In this document: piece after piece, positions 52,690 through 64,000 of the stretch
Numbering within the stretch: the first letter of the stretch is position 1
Layout: the number at the start of each line of letters is the position of its first letter
DNA from: Morinoia aosen
Lineage: Eukaryota > Arthropoda > Malacostraca > Amphipoda > Talitridae
Length of the DNA: 64,000 nucleotides
NCBI GenBank assembly: GCA_030386875.1
Contig: CM059572.1
Coordinates: 35,585,732 to 35,649,731 of the forward strand
Direction: 5' to 3'
Translations under genes and position numbers: made by a program
Notes under the pieces: generated by a model
The model's database searches: none
The model's input: the letters and a program-made list of their open reading frames with translations, nothing else
Told to the model about the DNA's origin: nothing

Positions 52690-55600
52690 GGCCTCTGCTG
52701 CTGCTGTGCAGCCTCCCCAGCCTCTGCTGCTGCTGTGCAGCCTCCCCAGCCTCTGCTGCTGCTGTGCAGCCTCCCCAGCCTCTGCTGCTGCTGTGCAGCC
52801 TCCCCAGCCTCTGCTGCTGCAGTGCAGCCTCCCCAGCCTCTGCTGCTGCTGTGCAGCCTCCCCAGCCTCTGCTGCTGCTGTGCAGCCTCCCCAGCCTCTG
52901 CTGCTGCTGTGCAGCCTCCCCAGCCTCTGCTGCTGCAGTGCAGCCTCCCCAGCCTCTGCTGCTGCAGTGCAGCCTCCCCAGCCTCTGCTGCTGCTGTGCA
53001 GCCTCCCCAGCCTCTGCTGCTGCAGTGCAGCCTCCCCAGCCTCTGCTGCTGCTGTGCAGCCTCCCCAGCCTCTGCTGCTGCTGTGCAGCCTCCCCAGCCT
53101 CTGCTGCTGCAGTGCAGCCTCCCCAGCCTCTGCTGCTGCTGTGCAGCCTCCCCAGCCTCTGCTGCTGCTGTGCAGCCTACCCAGCCTCTGCTGCTGCAGT
53201 GCAGCCTCCCCAGCCTCTGCTGCTGCAGTGCAGCCTCCCCAGCCTCTGCTGCTGCTGTGCAGCCTCCCCAGCCTCTGCTGCTGCTGTGCAGCCTCCCCAG
53301 CCTCTGCTGCTGCAGTGCAGCCTCCCCAGCCTATGCTGCTGCTGTGCAGCCTCCCCAGCCTCTGCTGCTGCTGTGCAGCCTCCCCAGCCTCTGCTGCTGC
53401 TGTGCAGCCTCCCCAGCCTCTGCTGCTGCTGTGCAGCCTCCCCAGCCTCTGCTGCTGCTGTGCAGCCTCCCCAGCCTCTGCTGCTGCTGTGCAGCCTCCC
53501 CAGCCTCTGCTGCTGCAGTGCAGCCTCCCCAGCCTCTGCTGCTGCTGTGCAGCCTCCCCAGCCTCTGCTGCTGCTGTGCAGCCTCCCCAGCCTCTGCTGC
53601 TGCTGTGCAGCCTCCCCAGCCTCTGCTGCTGCAGTGCAGCCTCCCCAGCCTCTGCTGCTGCTGTGCAGCCTCCCCAGCCTCTGCTGCTGCTGTGCAGCCT
53701 CCCCAGCCTCTGCTGCTGCAGTGCAGCCTCCCCAGCCTCTGCTGCTGCTGTGCAGCCTCCCCAGCCTCTGCTGCTGCTGTGCAGCCTCCCCAGCCTCTGC
53801 TGCTGCTGTGCAGCCTACCCAGCCTCTGCTGCTGCAGTGCAGCCTCCCCAGCCTCTGCTGCTGCAGTGCAGCCTCCCCAGCCTCTGCTGCTGCAGTGCAG
53901 CCTCCCCAGCCTCTGCTGCTGCAGTGCAGCCTCCCCAGCCTCTGCTGCTGCAGTGCAGCCTCCCCAGCCTCTGCTGCTGCAGTGCAGCCTCCCCAGCCTC
54001 TGCTGCTGCAGTGCAGCCTCCCCAGCCTCTGCTGCTGCAGTGCAGCCTCCCCAGCCTCTGCTGCTGCAGTGCAGCCTCCCCAGCCTCTGCTGCTGCAGTG
54101 CAGCCTCCCCAGCCTCTGCTGCTGCAGTGCAGCCTACCCAGCCTCTGCTGCTGCTGTGCAGCCTCCCCAGCCTCTGCTGCTGCAGTGCAGCCTCCCCAGC
54201 CTCTGCTGCTGCTGTGCAGCCTACCCAGCCTCTGCTGCTGCTGTGCAGCCTCCCCAGCCTCTGCTGCTGCAGTGCAGCCTCCCCAGCCTCTGCTGCTGCA
54301 GTGCAGCCTACCCAGCCTCTGCTGCTGCAGTGCAGCCTACCCAGCCTCTGCTGCTGCAGTGCAGCTTCCCCAGCCTCTGCTGCTGCAGTGCAGCCTCCCC
54401 AGCCTCTGCTGCTGCAGTGCAGCCTCCCCAGCCTCTGCTGCTGCAGTGCAGCCTCCCCAGCCTCTGCTGCTGCAGTGCAGCCTCCCCAGCCTCTGCTGCT
54501 GCAGTGCAGCCTCCCCAGCCTCTGCTGCTGCTGTGCAGCCTCCCCAGCCTCTGCTGCTGCTGTGCAGCCTCCCCAGCCTCTGCTGCTGCAGTGCAGCCTC
54601 CCCAGCCTCTGCTGCTGCTGTGCAGCCTACCCAGCCTCTGCTGCTGCTGTGCAGCCTCCCCAGCCTCTGCTGCTGCAGTGCAGCTTCCCCAGCCTCTGCT
54701 GCTGCTGTGCAGCCTACCCAGCCTCTGCTGCTGCTGTGCAGCCTACCCAGCCTCTGCTGCTGCTGTGCAGCCTATCCAGCTTCTGCTGCTGCTGTGCAGC
54801 CTACCCAGCCTCTGCTGCTGCTGTGCAGCCCACCCAGCCTCTGCTGCTGCTGTGCAGCCCACCCAGCCTCTGCTGCTGCTGTGCAGCCCACCCAGCCTCT
54901 GCTGCTGCTGTGCAGCCCACCCAGCCTCTGCTGCTGCTGTGCAGCCCACCCAGCCTCTGCTGCTGCTGTGCAGCCCACCCAGCCTCTGCTGCTGCTGTGC
55001 AGCCCACCCAGCCTCTGCTGCTGCTGTGCAGCCCACCCAGCCTCTGCTGCTGCTGTGCAGCCCACCCAGCCTCTGCTGCTGCTGTGCAGCCCACCCAGCC
55101 TCTGCTGCTGCTGTGCAGCCCACCCAGCCTCTGCTGCTGCTGTGCAGCCTACCCAGCCTCTGCTGCTGCAGTGCAGCCTACCCAGCCTCTGCTGCTGCAG
55201 TGCAGCTTCCCCAGCCTCTGCTGCTGCAGTGCAGCTTCCCCAGCCTCTGCTTCTGCTGCAGTGCAGCTTCCCCAGCCTCTGCTTCTGCTGCAGTGCAGCC
55301 TACCCAGCCTCTGCTGCTGCTGTGCAGCTTCCCCAGCCTCTGCTGCTGCTGTGCAGCTTCCCCAGCCTCTGCTGCTGCAGTGCAGCTTCCCCAGCCTCTG
55401 CTTCTGCTGCAGTGCAGCTTCCCCAGCCTCTGCTTCTGCTGCAGTGCAGCCTACCCAGCCTCTGCTGCTGCAGTGCAGCTTCCCCAGCCTCTGCTGCTGC
55501 TGTGCAGCTTCCCCAGCCTCTGCTGCTGCAGTGCAGCTTCCCCAGCCTCTGCTGCTGCTGTGCAGCCTCCCCAGCCTCTGCTGCTGCAGTGCAGCTTCCC

Positions 55601-58487
55601 CAGCCTCTGCTGCTGCAGTGCAGCTTCCCCAGCCTCTGCTGCTGCAGTGCAGCTTCCCCAGCCTCTGCTTCTGCTGCAGTGCAGCCTACCCAGCCTCTGC
55701 TGCTGCTGTGCAGCCTACCCAGCCTCTGCTGCTGCTGTGCAGCCTACCCAGCCTCTGCTGCTGCAGTGCAGCCTACCCAGCCTCTGCTGCTGCTGTGCAG
55801 CCTACCCAGCCTCTGCTGCTGCTGTGCAGCCTACCCAGCCTCTGCTGCTGCTGTGCAGCCTACCCAGCCTCTGCTGCTGCAGTGCAGCCTCCCCAGCCTC
55901 TGCTGCTGCTGTGCAGCCTCCCCAGCCTCTGCTGCTGCTGTGCAGCCTCCCCAGCCTCTGCTGCTGCTGTGCAGCCTACCCAGCCTCTGCTGCTGCTGTG
56001 CAGCCTCCCCAGCCTCTGCTGCTGCAGTGCAGCCTACCCAGCCTCTGCTGCTGCTGTGCAGCACCCAGCCTCTGCTGCTGCAGTGCAGCCTACCCAGCCT
56101 CTGCTGCTGCAGTGCAGCTTCCCCAGCCTCTGCTGCTGCTGTGCAGCCTCCCCAGCCTCTGCTGCTGCAGTGCAGCTTCCCCAGCCTCTGCTTCTGCTGC
56201 AGTGCAGCTTCCCCAGCCTCTGCTTCTGCTGCAGTGCAGCCTACCCAGCCTCTGCTGCTGCTGTGCAGCCTACCCAGCCTCTGCTGCTGCTGTGCAGCCT
56301 ACCCAGCCTCTGCTGCTGCTGTGCAGCCTACCCAGCCTCTGCTGCTGCAGTGCAGCCTACCCAGCCTCTGCTGCTGCTGTGCAGCCTACCCAGCCTCTGC
56401 TGCTGCTGTGCAGCCTACCCAGCCTCTGCTGCTGCTGTGCAGCCTACCCAGCCTCTGCTGCTGCAGTGCAGCTTCCCCAGCCTCTGCTGCTGCTGTGCAG
56501 CCTCCCCAGCCTCTGCTGCTGCTGTGCAGCCTACCCAGCCTCTGCTGCTGCTGTGCAGCCTACCCAGCCTCTGCTGCTGCTGTGCAGCCTCCCCAGCCTC
56601 TGCTGCTGCTGTGCAGCCTCCCCAGCCTCTGCTGCTGCTGTGCAGCCTCCCCAGCCTCTGCTGCTGCTGTGCAGCCTACCCAGCCTCTGCTGCTGCTGTG
56701 CAGCCTACCCAGCCTCTGCTGCTGCAGTGCAGCTTCCCCAGCCTCTGCTGCTGCTGTGCAGCCTACCCAGCCTCTGCTGCTGCTGTGTAGCCTACCCAGC
56801 CTCTGCTGCTGCAGTGCAGCCTCCCCAGCCTCTGCTGCTGCAGTGCAGCCTCCCCAGCCTCTGCTGCTGCAGTGCAGCCTCCCCAGCCTCTGCTGCTGCA
56901 GTGCAGCCTCCCCAGCCTCTGCTGCTGCAGTGCAGCTTCCCCAGCCTCTGCTGCTGCAGTGCAGCTTCCCCAGCCTCTGCTGCTGCAGTGCAGCCTACCC
57001 AGCCTCTGCTGCTGCAGTGCAGCTTCCCCAGCCTCTGCTGCTGCAGTGCAGCCTACCCAGCCTCTGCTGCTGCAGTGCAGCCTCCCCAGCCTCTGCTGCT
57101 GCAGTGCAGCCTCCCCAGCCTCTGCTGCTGCAGTGCAGCCTCCCCAGCCTCTGCTGCTGCAGTGCAGCCTCCCCAGCCTCTGCTGCTGCAGTGCAGCCTC
57201 CCCAGCCTCTGCTGCTGCAGTGCAGCCTCCCCAGCCTCTGCTGCTGCAGTGCAGCCTCCCCAGCCTCTGCTGCTGCAGTGCAGCCTCCCCAGCCTCTGCT
57301 GCTGCAGTGCAGCCTCCCCAGCCTCTGCTGCTGCAGTGCAGCCTCCCCAGCCTCTGCTGCTGCAGTGCAGCCTACCCAGCCTCTGCTGCTGCAGTGCAGC
57401 CTCCCCAGCCTCTGCTGCTGCAGTGCAGCCTCCCCAGCCTCTGCTGCTGCAGTGCAGCCTACCCAGCCTCTGCTGCTGCAGTGCAGCCTCCCCAGCCTCT
57501 GCTGCTGCAGTGCAGCCTCCCCAGCCTCTGCTGCTGCAGTGCAGCTTCCCCAGCCTCTGCTGCTGCAGTGCAGCTTCCCCAGCCTCTGCTGCTGCAGTGC
57601 AGCTTCCCCAGCCTCTGCTGCTGCTGTGCAGCTTCCCCAGCCTCTGCTGCTGCAGTGCAGCCTCCCCAGCCTCTGCTGCTGCAGTGCAGCCTCCCCAGCC
57701 TCTGCTGCTGCAGTGCAGCCTCCCCAGCCTCTGCTGCTGCAGTGCAGCTTCCCCAGCCTCTGCTGCTGCAGTGCAGCTTCCCCAGCCTCTGCTGCTGCAG
57801 TGCAGCTTCCCCAGCCTCTGCTGCTGCAGTGCAGCTTCCCCAGCCTCTGCTGCTGCAGTGCAGCTTCCCCAGCCTCTGCTGCTGCAGTGCAGCTTCCCCA
57901 GCCTCTGCTGCTGCAGTGCAGCTTCCCCAGCCTCTGCTGCTGCAGTGCAGCTTCCCCAGCCTCTGCTGCTGCAGTGCAGCTTCCCCAGCCTCTGCTGCTG
58001 CTGTGCAGCCTACCCAGCCTCTGCTGCTGCAGTGCAGCTTCCCCAGCCTCTGCTGCTGCAGTGCAGCCTCCCCAGCCTCTGCTGCTGCAGTGCAGCTTCC
58101 CCAGCCTCTGCTGCTGCAGTGCAGCTTCCCCAGCCTCTGCTGCTGCAGTGCAGCTTCCCCAGCCTCTGCTGCTGCAGTGCAGCTTCCCCAGCCTCTGCTG
58201 CTGCTGTGCAGCCTACCCAGCCTCTGCTGCTGCAGTGCAGCTTCCCCAGCCTCTGCTGCTGCAGTGCAGCTTCCCCAGCCTCTGCTGCTGCAGTGCAGCT
58301 TCCCCAGCCTCTGCTGCTGCAGTGCAGCTTCCCCAGCCTCTGCTGCTGCAGTGCAGCTTCCCCAGCCTCTGCTGCTGCTGTGCAGCCTACCCAGCCTCTG
58401 CTGCTGCAGTGCAGCTTCCCCAGCCTCTGCTGCTGCAGTGCAGCTTCCCCAGCCTCTGCTGCTGCACTCCAGTGCAGCCTCCCCAGC
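52690..58487 (+). repeat. 29-bp minisatellite, ~200 copies, 5' of the CCHamide peptide exon
   Basis: Unit CAGCCTCTGCTGCTGCTGTG plus CAGCCTCCC. Variants: GCTGCAGTG, CCTACCC, CTTCCCC, CCCACCC (a block of about eleven at 54825-55140) and a +3 form with TTCTGCTGCAG between 55240 and 56240. All three + frames are open for 1954, 1962 and 1351 codons. On the - strand it is a CAG-rich intron array of the CCHamide gene. Confidence 0.97.
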
Positions 58488-59084
58488 AGAACACGCCGTC
58501 TACGGCTCAACAATTACTCCCCTATTGAGTACAAGATATTTAGCTTACATTCATCAGTTGTACAGTGATAAACTTCCTCAAATGATTCAATAATAGAAAG
58601 CCCGATCGTGTATCTACAACGAAGCTACTTTGGTGGTATGTTAGCGATAGGTTATCAGTAAGTTGCGATCCAACTTAGATTTAGCTTATAGTGTCTATTT
58701 TGCTTGGAATATTGGTAGTCAACCTCTCTCATATCCAACGCAAGTGAAGTGATTAAAAAATATTAAAAATAAAATATATCTACTACGCAGTTAAGCTATT
58801 TTAACTGGCCTCCTGGATCCCCAGATCTAACCACACCTGCTATTTTCTCAGTGATTTCTCTGGAAAGGGTTCATGAGTATTGATGAACGAAAGGCAGTCG
58901 CAGGTTTGGGGAAAATGTTTAAAAGAGAATAAGAAGAATGTAAGGCAACACCTTGAATGTCAAAAAATATGGAAATGTTAGAAATGTGATATCGCGCTAC
59001 ACGGACGACGCTTGTCAGAATAAATGCATGTAAAGGCTCCCCAGATGGAAATGCTAAAATTTAATTAAATATCCAGGAGCTCCA

Positions 59085-59420
59085 GGGAGTAAATATCCAG
59101 GAAATCGGAGTAAAATTTCCCCTGGGTACTTTTCTTTTGTGTAGGAACATTAGAAATAGTTGATGGATGAACGGATGATGCCAAATGCAGACAGATTTTG
59201 AATAGCAATTTATGACAGTCAGCAGAAAAGACGCGGTTCTTGAATGAATGGTAGTTTCAACAGCATAATGATCCAAAACACAGCTGAAACAACACAACAA
59301 TGATATGTGAACTAGCATACTACGTGGTAAATGACCTAGGCAATCACCAGATTTCAACCCGATCGAAAATTAATGGCGGATCTTGAAAAAGTGAATTAAT
59401 GAAAAGCGCGTCAGCTCCCG
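59085..59420 (+). pseudogene. Decayed Tc1/mariner transposase fragment
   Basis: FQQHNDPKHS (59248-59277) and, in another frame, PRQSPDFNPIEN (59335-59370) followed by WRILKK match the Tc1 catalytic region QQDNDPKHT...WPxQSPDLNPIENLW. Stops and frameshifts interrupt it. Confidence 0.75.
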
Positions 59421-59907
59421 AACATATTTCCTAGACTATGCATTCGCCATGAACGGCGGCTGAGCTGATTCAGCCGAACTCTCGAGCTGAGATCAACACC
59501 GAAAGCTCAGGGCAGCACCAAGTAGTATATTTTGCGTTTTCAAACGACGAAATTGATGGTGCTGCACTCACAAGACACGCTTTGTTTTCTCATATATATT
59601 TAACCTTTATTTGTCTATTGACCTGTGAACTCTAATTGCCGACTTCGGTCTGCGACGTTATTTTTTACTGTTCTTAACCGTCTATTTTGGATGATATCGA
59701 CGTTTTGCAGATTGACTGCGGTTGCCACGGGTAGTTAGTTCAGGCGGCAATTAGCAGAATTGAAAAACGTATTTTACACCTCGAATACATTACTATCCTT
59801 CATAATAAATAGGAAATATATAATTGCGTCATTATAATTAATCTTGTGCGCCTAAATATATTTTGGAAGAGGAAGTGAGATATTTGAAATGCTACATTTA
59901 TATCGGT

Positions 59908-60030
59908 ACCTAAATAAAGAATATAGTGTACTTGCTACCTAAATAGAGAATATAGTGTACTTTCTACCTAAATGAAGAATATAGTGTACTTGCTCCCTAA
60001 ATGAGCAGCATACCTGGTACCTAAATGAAT
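59908..60030 (+). repeat. 29-bp tandem repeat, three to four units
   Basis: GAATATAGTGTACTTGCTAC followed by CTAAATAGA, with decayed last units. Confidence 0.8.
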
Positions 60031-60550
60031 CATTTACCTAGTGGTACACACGTGTACCATCACGCAGTCGACGTGTTGAAATTGCATCAACGGTAAGTTT
60101 TTGCAACTTCAGTGCAGTGAATGACAATTTTCGGCCGGCCCCTATACCACTGCTCTCGCTGTTTTTATCAAATTTTTAAAACATTTGAGTAGAAAATTTA
60201 CCCTTGGCATTCATTATCAATATGATTATTTTAATTATTATTTAACCACCATAGACGCAACGAAGGAAATTCATTAGTGAATACTCTTACAGTACTTGAG
60301 TGTTTGAATAGAGATTGGAATATTCGGTATATTTAGGTTTGCGTTTAATTGAGCGAATTCGATAATTGGTTGATTTACGCGCGCAGATCGTCTTAGCTGT
60401 TACCCAATCAAGGGATTCCAGCAACTCACCAACACTTTTGGCCGAGCGACTTTCCCACGTTGGAGCCCCCTCTGAACAGAATGTTCGAGTTCACAGCACT
60501 GTGCGCTCGACCATTATTTGGCTTGTTCGGCTAGTGTGTTTCAAGCTCCA

Positions 60551-61318
60551 TCAAATTTTAGGATACAGGTCTGTTTCTGTTAAGTACTTGTGTAAAGAGC
60601 TGTTGAGGGCGGTGGCAGCAGCTAGTGCTAAAATATCAACGAGGACGTATGCCGGGGCTCCGAAATGACGTCGTCGCTCCTCAGCAAGGGAGGGGAACTC
60701 CACAATTAAATGATTTACTGTCAGTGGAACAACACAATCGTCACAATACGGGATTGGTCTTCTTTCCTTTAGGAGGCCATGAGTCAATCTTATGTGTCCT
60801 ATTCGCAGACGGGTCAATATTATTTCCCACGATCGGTTCGCTGAAGTTGCGTTAGGTAGAGGAGTTATGTCTCCAGTTATCAGTCTGTATTTATTAATCG
60901 TAATAGCTTACAATTGGCGTCTCGAACTCAACGTCAAAACACGCTTTACGAGGCACTTGACATCGGGTCGGGGTAAGTGGAATTGTGCTATTTCCGCTGC
61001 ACAAGTGACCTCCCGAGCTAGTCTGTCCACTCGTTCTTTGAGTATTATACCGATGTGGATGGGAGCCCGGCAAAAGGTTACTGATTTATTTATTAGAATA
61101 ATACGACATTGAATCACCGAAATTGTAAACATACGACAGCTGGCTATACTAACAGTATCACCTTGTGAAGGTGCGGGTCGACTAGGTACAAACAAATTAT
61201 TGAAGGTACTCCATATATCATATCCTTTTATTTTCGTAGTCCCTTTAACACAAAGTTTTATCGCTGAAGTTGATACCAGTGAACGTGGTAAAGGGAACAC
61301 GTAAAATTTCCTTGGCAT
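60551..61318 (-). pseudogene. Decayed non-LTR retrotransposon: RNase H and C-terminal end
   Basis: On the - strand, frame 61318-60908 contains an RNase H-like end (APIHIGIILKERVDRLAREV, compare HVGIxGNExVDxLAKE). A second frame, 60817-60551, contains LTRLRIGHIRLTHG, then CDDCVVPLTVNHLIVEFP and a trailing helical region. These are the hallmarks of the Jockey/R1-type ORF2 C-terminus. The halves are in different frames, so the copy is 5'-truncated and broken. Confidence 0.8.
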
Positions 61319-62101
61319 TCATTCACAAACATCAGGAGTAACATCTAATGCGTCAAAAAGAACTTAGCTTGAAATTTTATAGTTACAAAAATTATTTAAT
61401 TACATATTAACAGTTTGAATGCGTCTTCTTTTTCCTTCAGATTTCCTTATTTTTGCGTTCTTATAACTTTCAGGTGAATCACAATCGTCAATTTAGGACA
61501 GACCACGCAAGTAACACACTAAATATAGAAAATGCAACTTCGTGATGAATCTATTTCTTACATCTGCAATCACACCAGAACACGTGATTACATACGAAGG
61601 TGTGTCTAACAATTAATTCATTCATAGGCTATCATATTCGGTGCCACAGAAATTTAACCTTCCACATTACCTTGGGCTACAAAGGCATTCGACAAAGCAC
61701 GTTCGATACAATAGAAAATTATAATTCACCGCTATCACATACAATGTTCGATACAATAATTTAGTTCAATGACGAAGGATTCCGAACTAGGGTAAAAATA
61801 TTGCCACGACCGTCTTATTCTCAACTGAGAAGCCTTCATATAGTTGCGATGCGTATCACAGCTAAGGGGCACTCATCTAAAGGTCATCAGTCACATAGCG
61901 AGTGTTACGTGCCTCCTTTGCCGAAAATCTTGATTTTTCAGACTGTAAAGGACTTTTGACTGAGAGTTAAACTATATATTTGGAAGAGAAATAGACGGAA
62001 AAAATTGAGGCTTTTGAAAAAGAGAAAGTTATAAAACGAATGCATGTGTTTGGAAATATGATGCGTCGTTGTAAAAATTTGAAGCCACGCGTTCACCAAT
62101 A

Positions 62102-62269
62102 ATGCGGAGGTCAACAGACAAGATCTCCAGTAATCTAGCCCATCAACGCTGCAAAGAATCACGGGCTGAGCATGACTTCAAAAACTTTGCCAGTAACGAG
62201 GCGAATGTGGAGAACTGGTCGCAGCGACGCCGACGAGATGGAGATGGAGCAAGGGAAGAGCCGCCAGCG

Positions 62270-62275
<6 letters not shown>
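62102..62275 (+). CDS. Small ORF, 57 codons, unrecognised
   Basis: ATG to TAG with coding-like composition (HDFKNFASNEANVENWSQ, then RRRRDGDGAREEPPAQ). It overlaps the 62172 ORF in another frame. AATAAA-type signals near 62898 would fit a + strand transcript. No homology recognised; it could be a terminal exon or chance. Confidence 0.25.
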
Positions 62276-62300
<25 letters not shown>

Positions 62301-62408
62301 AGCAACAGTAGCAACAGTAGCAACAGTAGCACGGAGAACCGGAGATTTGGCACACTACCAACGGTTGATGGAATCGGCAGTGAATCGGCAGTGAATATCA
62401 ATCAGTGA
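62172..62408 (+). CDS. Small Ser/Asn-rich ORF over a CAG repeat, unrecognised
   Basis: A 78-codon ORF whose central S/N tract is produced by the AGC/AAC microsatellite at 62272-62330. It is probably fortuitous; listed because it competes with the 62102 ORF. Confidence 0.2.
62272..62330 (+). repeat. (AGC/AAC)n microsatellite
   Basis: AGC repeats followed by AGT-AGC-AAC units. On the - strand this reads as a long Leu run. Confidence 0.9.
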
Positions 62409-64000
62409 ATCACTCATTATCAAAAGTGCAAGTGTTTTGTAGTAGTGAGAGCTCCAAATGGTGATAGTGGTACAAGTTTAACACAAAGTAGCACATGAAA
62501 CAGTGCTTTCAATTGGCACGCGATTAAAATGAGATCCCTTTAGCTGAAGTGCCGAGCTAACGTTGTGCATAGCGCGAAGTATTCTATATTTTTGATACTT
62601 TGTTGTGAGTCAAGGTCATGCATAATCTATTGTCCTCGTTATTTTTGTGCTTTGTGTTGCTTAGGGTTACCTTAAGTTTTGTGCATTCGTAAATCGTTGT
62701 CGGCACTTGATGATTTGTAATTTAAAGTCTCGGTAAGCATCACTTTTCTCTAGAATACCATGTCATGTTGAATTTTTGGTCGGTGAAGTCGTGCGTACCG
62801 TTCATTGTTGAAGTCGTGCGTACCATTCATTGTTGCACTCGTGTTTTTATCATTGCGTTCAGATATTTGTATATTTATCCACGTGTTTGACATTAAAATA
62901 AAATATCTTTAATCTTTCAAATTTTGTCATTTTTCCCATGCAAGTTAATTAGGTACGCGCTGTAATATCGCTATTTTCAGTACGACATTAGGTTTATTTT
63001 ATAGGAAGCTTTAACTTCAATTCGCCTAGCTGCATACCAGGCAGAAGGATAGCCAAACGCACAGCAAGACTACTAGTAATGTACTGACTGCGTAGTTCAC
63101 ACAGCTTGCTCTCAAGTCTAGTTCGTAAAGGCCCGGCTACACTAAGCGTTTTTTTACTGCGCGAATCTCAGGCATTTTTTAACTTCTGCATGCCTGAGCG
63201 GCTACACTACAGTACGCGGAGCAGCGGGGTCAGTTGCATGCTGCGGCTCGGAGAGTTCGGATGTTGATGAACGTGCGCTCCGGTTAGTAGCTATCGCTTG
63301 TGCGATAGGGAAGAAAAAAAGAACGACAAGTGACTCACGCTACCTGTCTATTTCCTTCATGTATAAGTAATTTACAGTCAATCAAAGACATAACTACCGA
63401 ACTATGTTTCGTTCTAATTTCGGGTTAAGCTATCTAATTAACAAGAAACAGGGATGATTTACTCGAAATAAATGCTATATATTTCAAAAATATATACACG
63501 GTATTCATTTTTGATTTTGGTTTTATTCACTCAGGTACAAATGCAATGGGAAGAATTATTTAACTTGTATATTTTCTATATACAAATAAATAATACACAT
63601 GACTTACCTGAGCGACTACTTGACTATGCAAATTTGATGATGACTGCCGTCTCTCTGCCCCATCATTAAGAAATGACAACATATCATAGCAAGATTGGGT
63701 CAGTCGCTGTACCTCCTCTGTACCTGCTTCGATTTTTTTTAAGTGCTGAACATTTTGTTCAGCCTAAAAATACTGTGTCTTCAATGTGTGACACAATTTT
63801 ATTTTTACTAATTCAAAATGACAGAGTTACACCACAACGAAAAGTTACATGTCCTCTGTTTAGCAAGCATAAAACTAAGCTCGAAATGTCAATTGAGCCT
63901 GAAAAAAAAACTAAAAACAATGTCAATTGAGCCTGAAAACATTTCCTTCCGTGGTGGCCTCTTTTGGTGGGATTTTATTCTGAAATGTCTATTATCTCTT

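Larger units (their letters stand above)
61319..64000. other. Right end of window
   Basis: Besides the small ORFs and the CAG repeat, there is a direct repeat GAAGTCGTGCGTACC(G/A)TTC at about 62785-62835, an AATAAA near 62898, and a GGCCCGGCTACACTAAGC stretch at 63128 resembling the start of a MITE. A CAG|GTAAGT-like donor exists on the - strand near 63610, but its upstream frame is closed by a stop. Confidence 0.4.

Noticed and set aside
52664..58593. Open frames of up to 1962 codons rich in Cys, Leu, Ala and Pro
   Set aside because: Produced by a 29-bp repeat without stops in any register; all frames are equally open and non-repeat ends are very short.
62159..62401. Poly-Leu - strand frame as the missing CCHamide signal peptide
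   Set aside because: The Leu run is a CAG microsatellite read backwards. There is no in-frame ATG in good context and no phase-1 donor after it.

Overview
This is eukaryotic, AT-rich, intron-rich DNA packed with tandem repeats, and almost certainly arthropod. It carries a CCHamide neuropeptide gene (an arthropod peptide family), a spliced CLCA-family gene, and piggyBac-like, hAT-like, Helitron-like, Tc1/mariner and non-LTR retroelement remnants. I cannot decide from sequence alone between a crustacean and a hemimetabolous insect. No bacterial-style operon, CRISPR array, rRNA or convincing tRNA was seen.

Left third (1-26467, + strand): the C-terminal part of a calcium-activated chloride channel regulator (CLCA) gene. 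I resolved ten coding exons: 1-143, 1802-1947, 7023-7200, 7624-7757, 10829-10927, 17040-17272, 18626-18761, 20248-20396, 21621-21767 and 26159-26467. All nine intron phases match, and the exons add up to 1674 nt, or 557 codons plus stop. The N-terminal CLCA and VWA domains must lie left of the window. The introns are filled with minisatellites, several of which start at or just after a splice donor. The clearest case is intron 9, where a 40-bp unit containing the exon 9 donor itself is repeated about 59 times.

Middle (26500-46700): transposon-rich DNA with piggyBac-like TTAA elements, an hAT-like element, a long-TIR element, a nested foldback element, a Helitron-like N-terminal ORF, and an unclassified repeat of about 370 bp present twelve times in the window, always in the + orientation. 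Threaded through this is a tentative unrecognised + strand gene ('gene X'). Its best-supported exons are 37662-37703, 38879-39040, 44467-44628 and 46120-46239, all bounded by phase-0 introns. A 3.4-kb, 19-bp minisatellite fills most of one intron.

Right third (49361-64000): the - strand holds two exons of a CCHamide precursor gene, 51677-51052 and 49483-49361. The signal-peptide exon was not found; it is upstream, to the right or beyond the window. A 5.8-kb array of about 200 copies of a 29-bp unit lies on the 5' side of the peptide exon, presumably inside the first intron. Beyond it are a decayed Tc1/mariner transposase, a decayed non-LTR retrotransposon end, and a CAG-repeat region with two overlapping small ORFs.

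The giant open frames over the arrays (1103, 1962 and 560 codons and others) are consequences of repeat units whose length is not a multiple of three and which lack stop codons. I do not annotate them as proteins.
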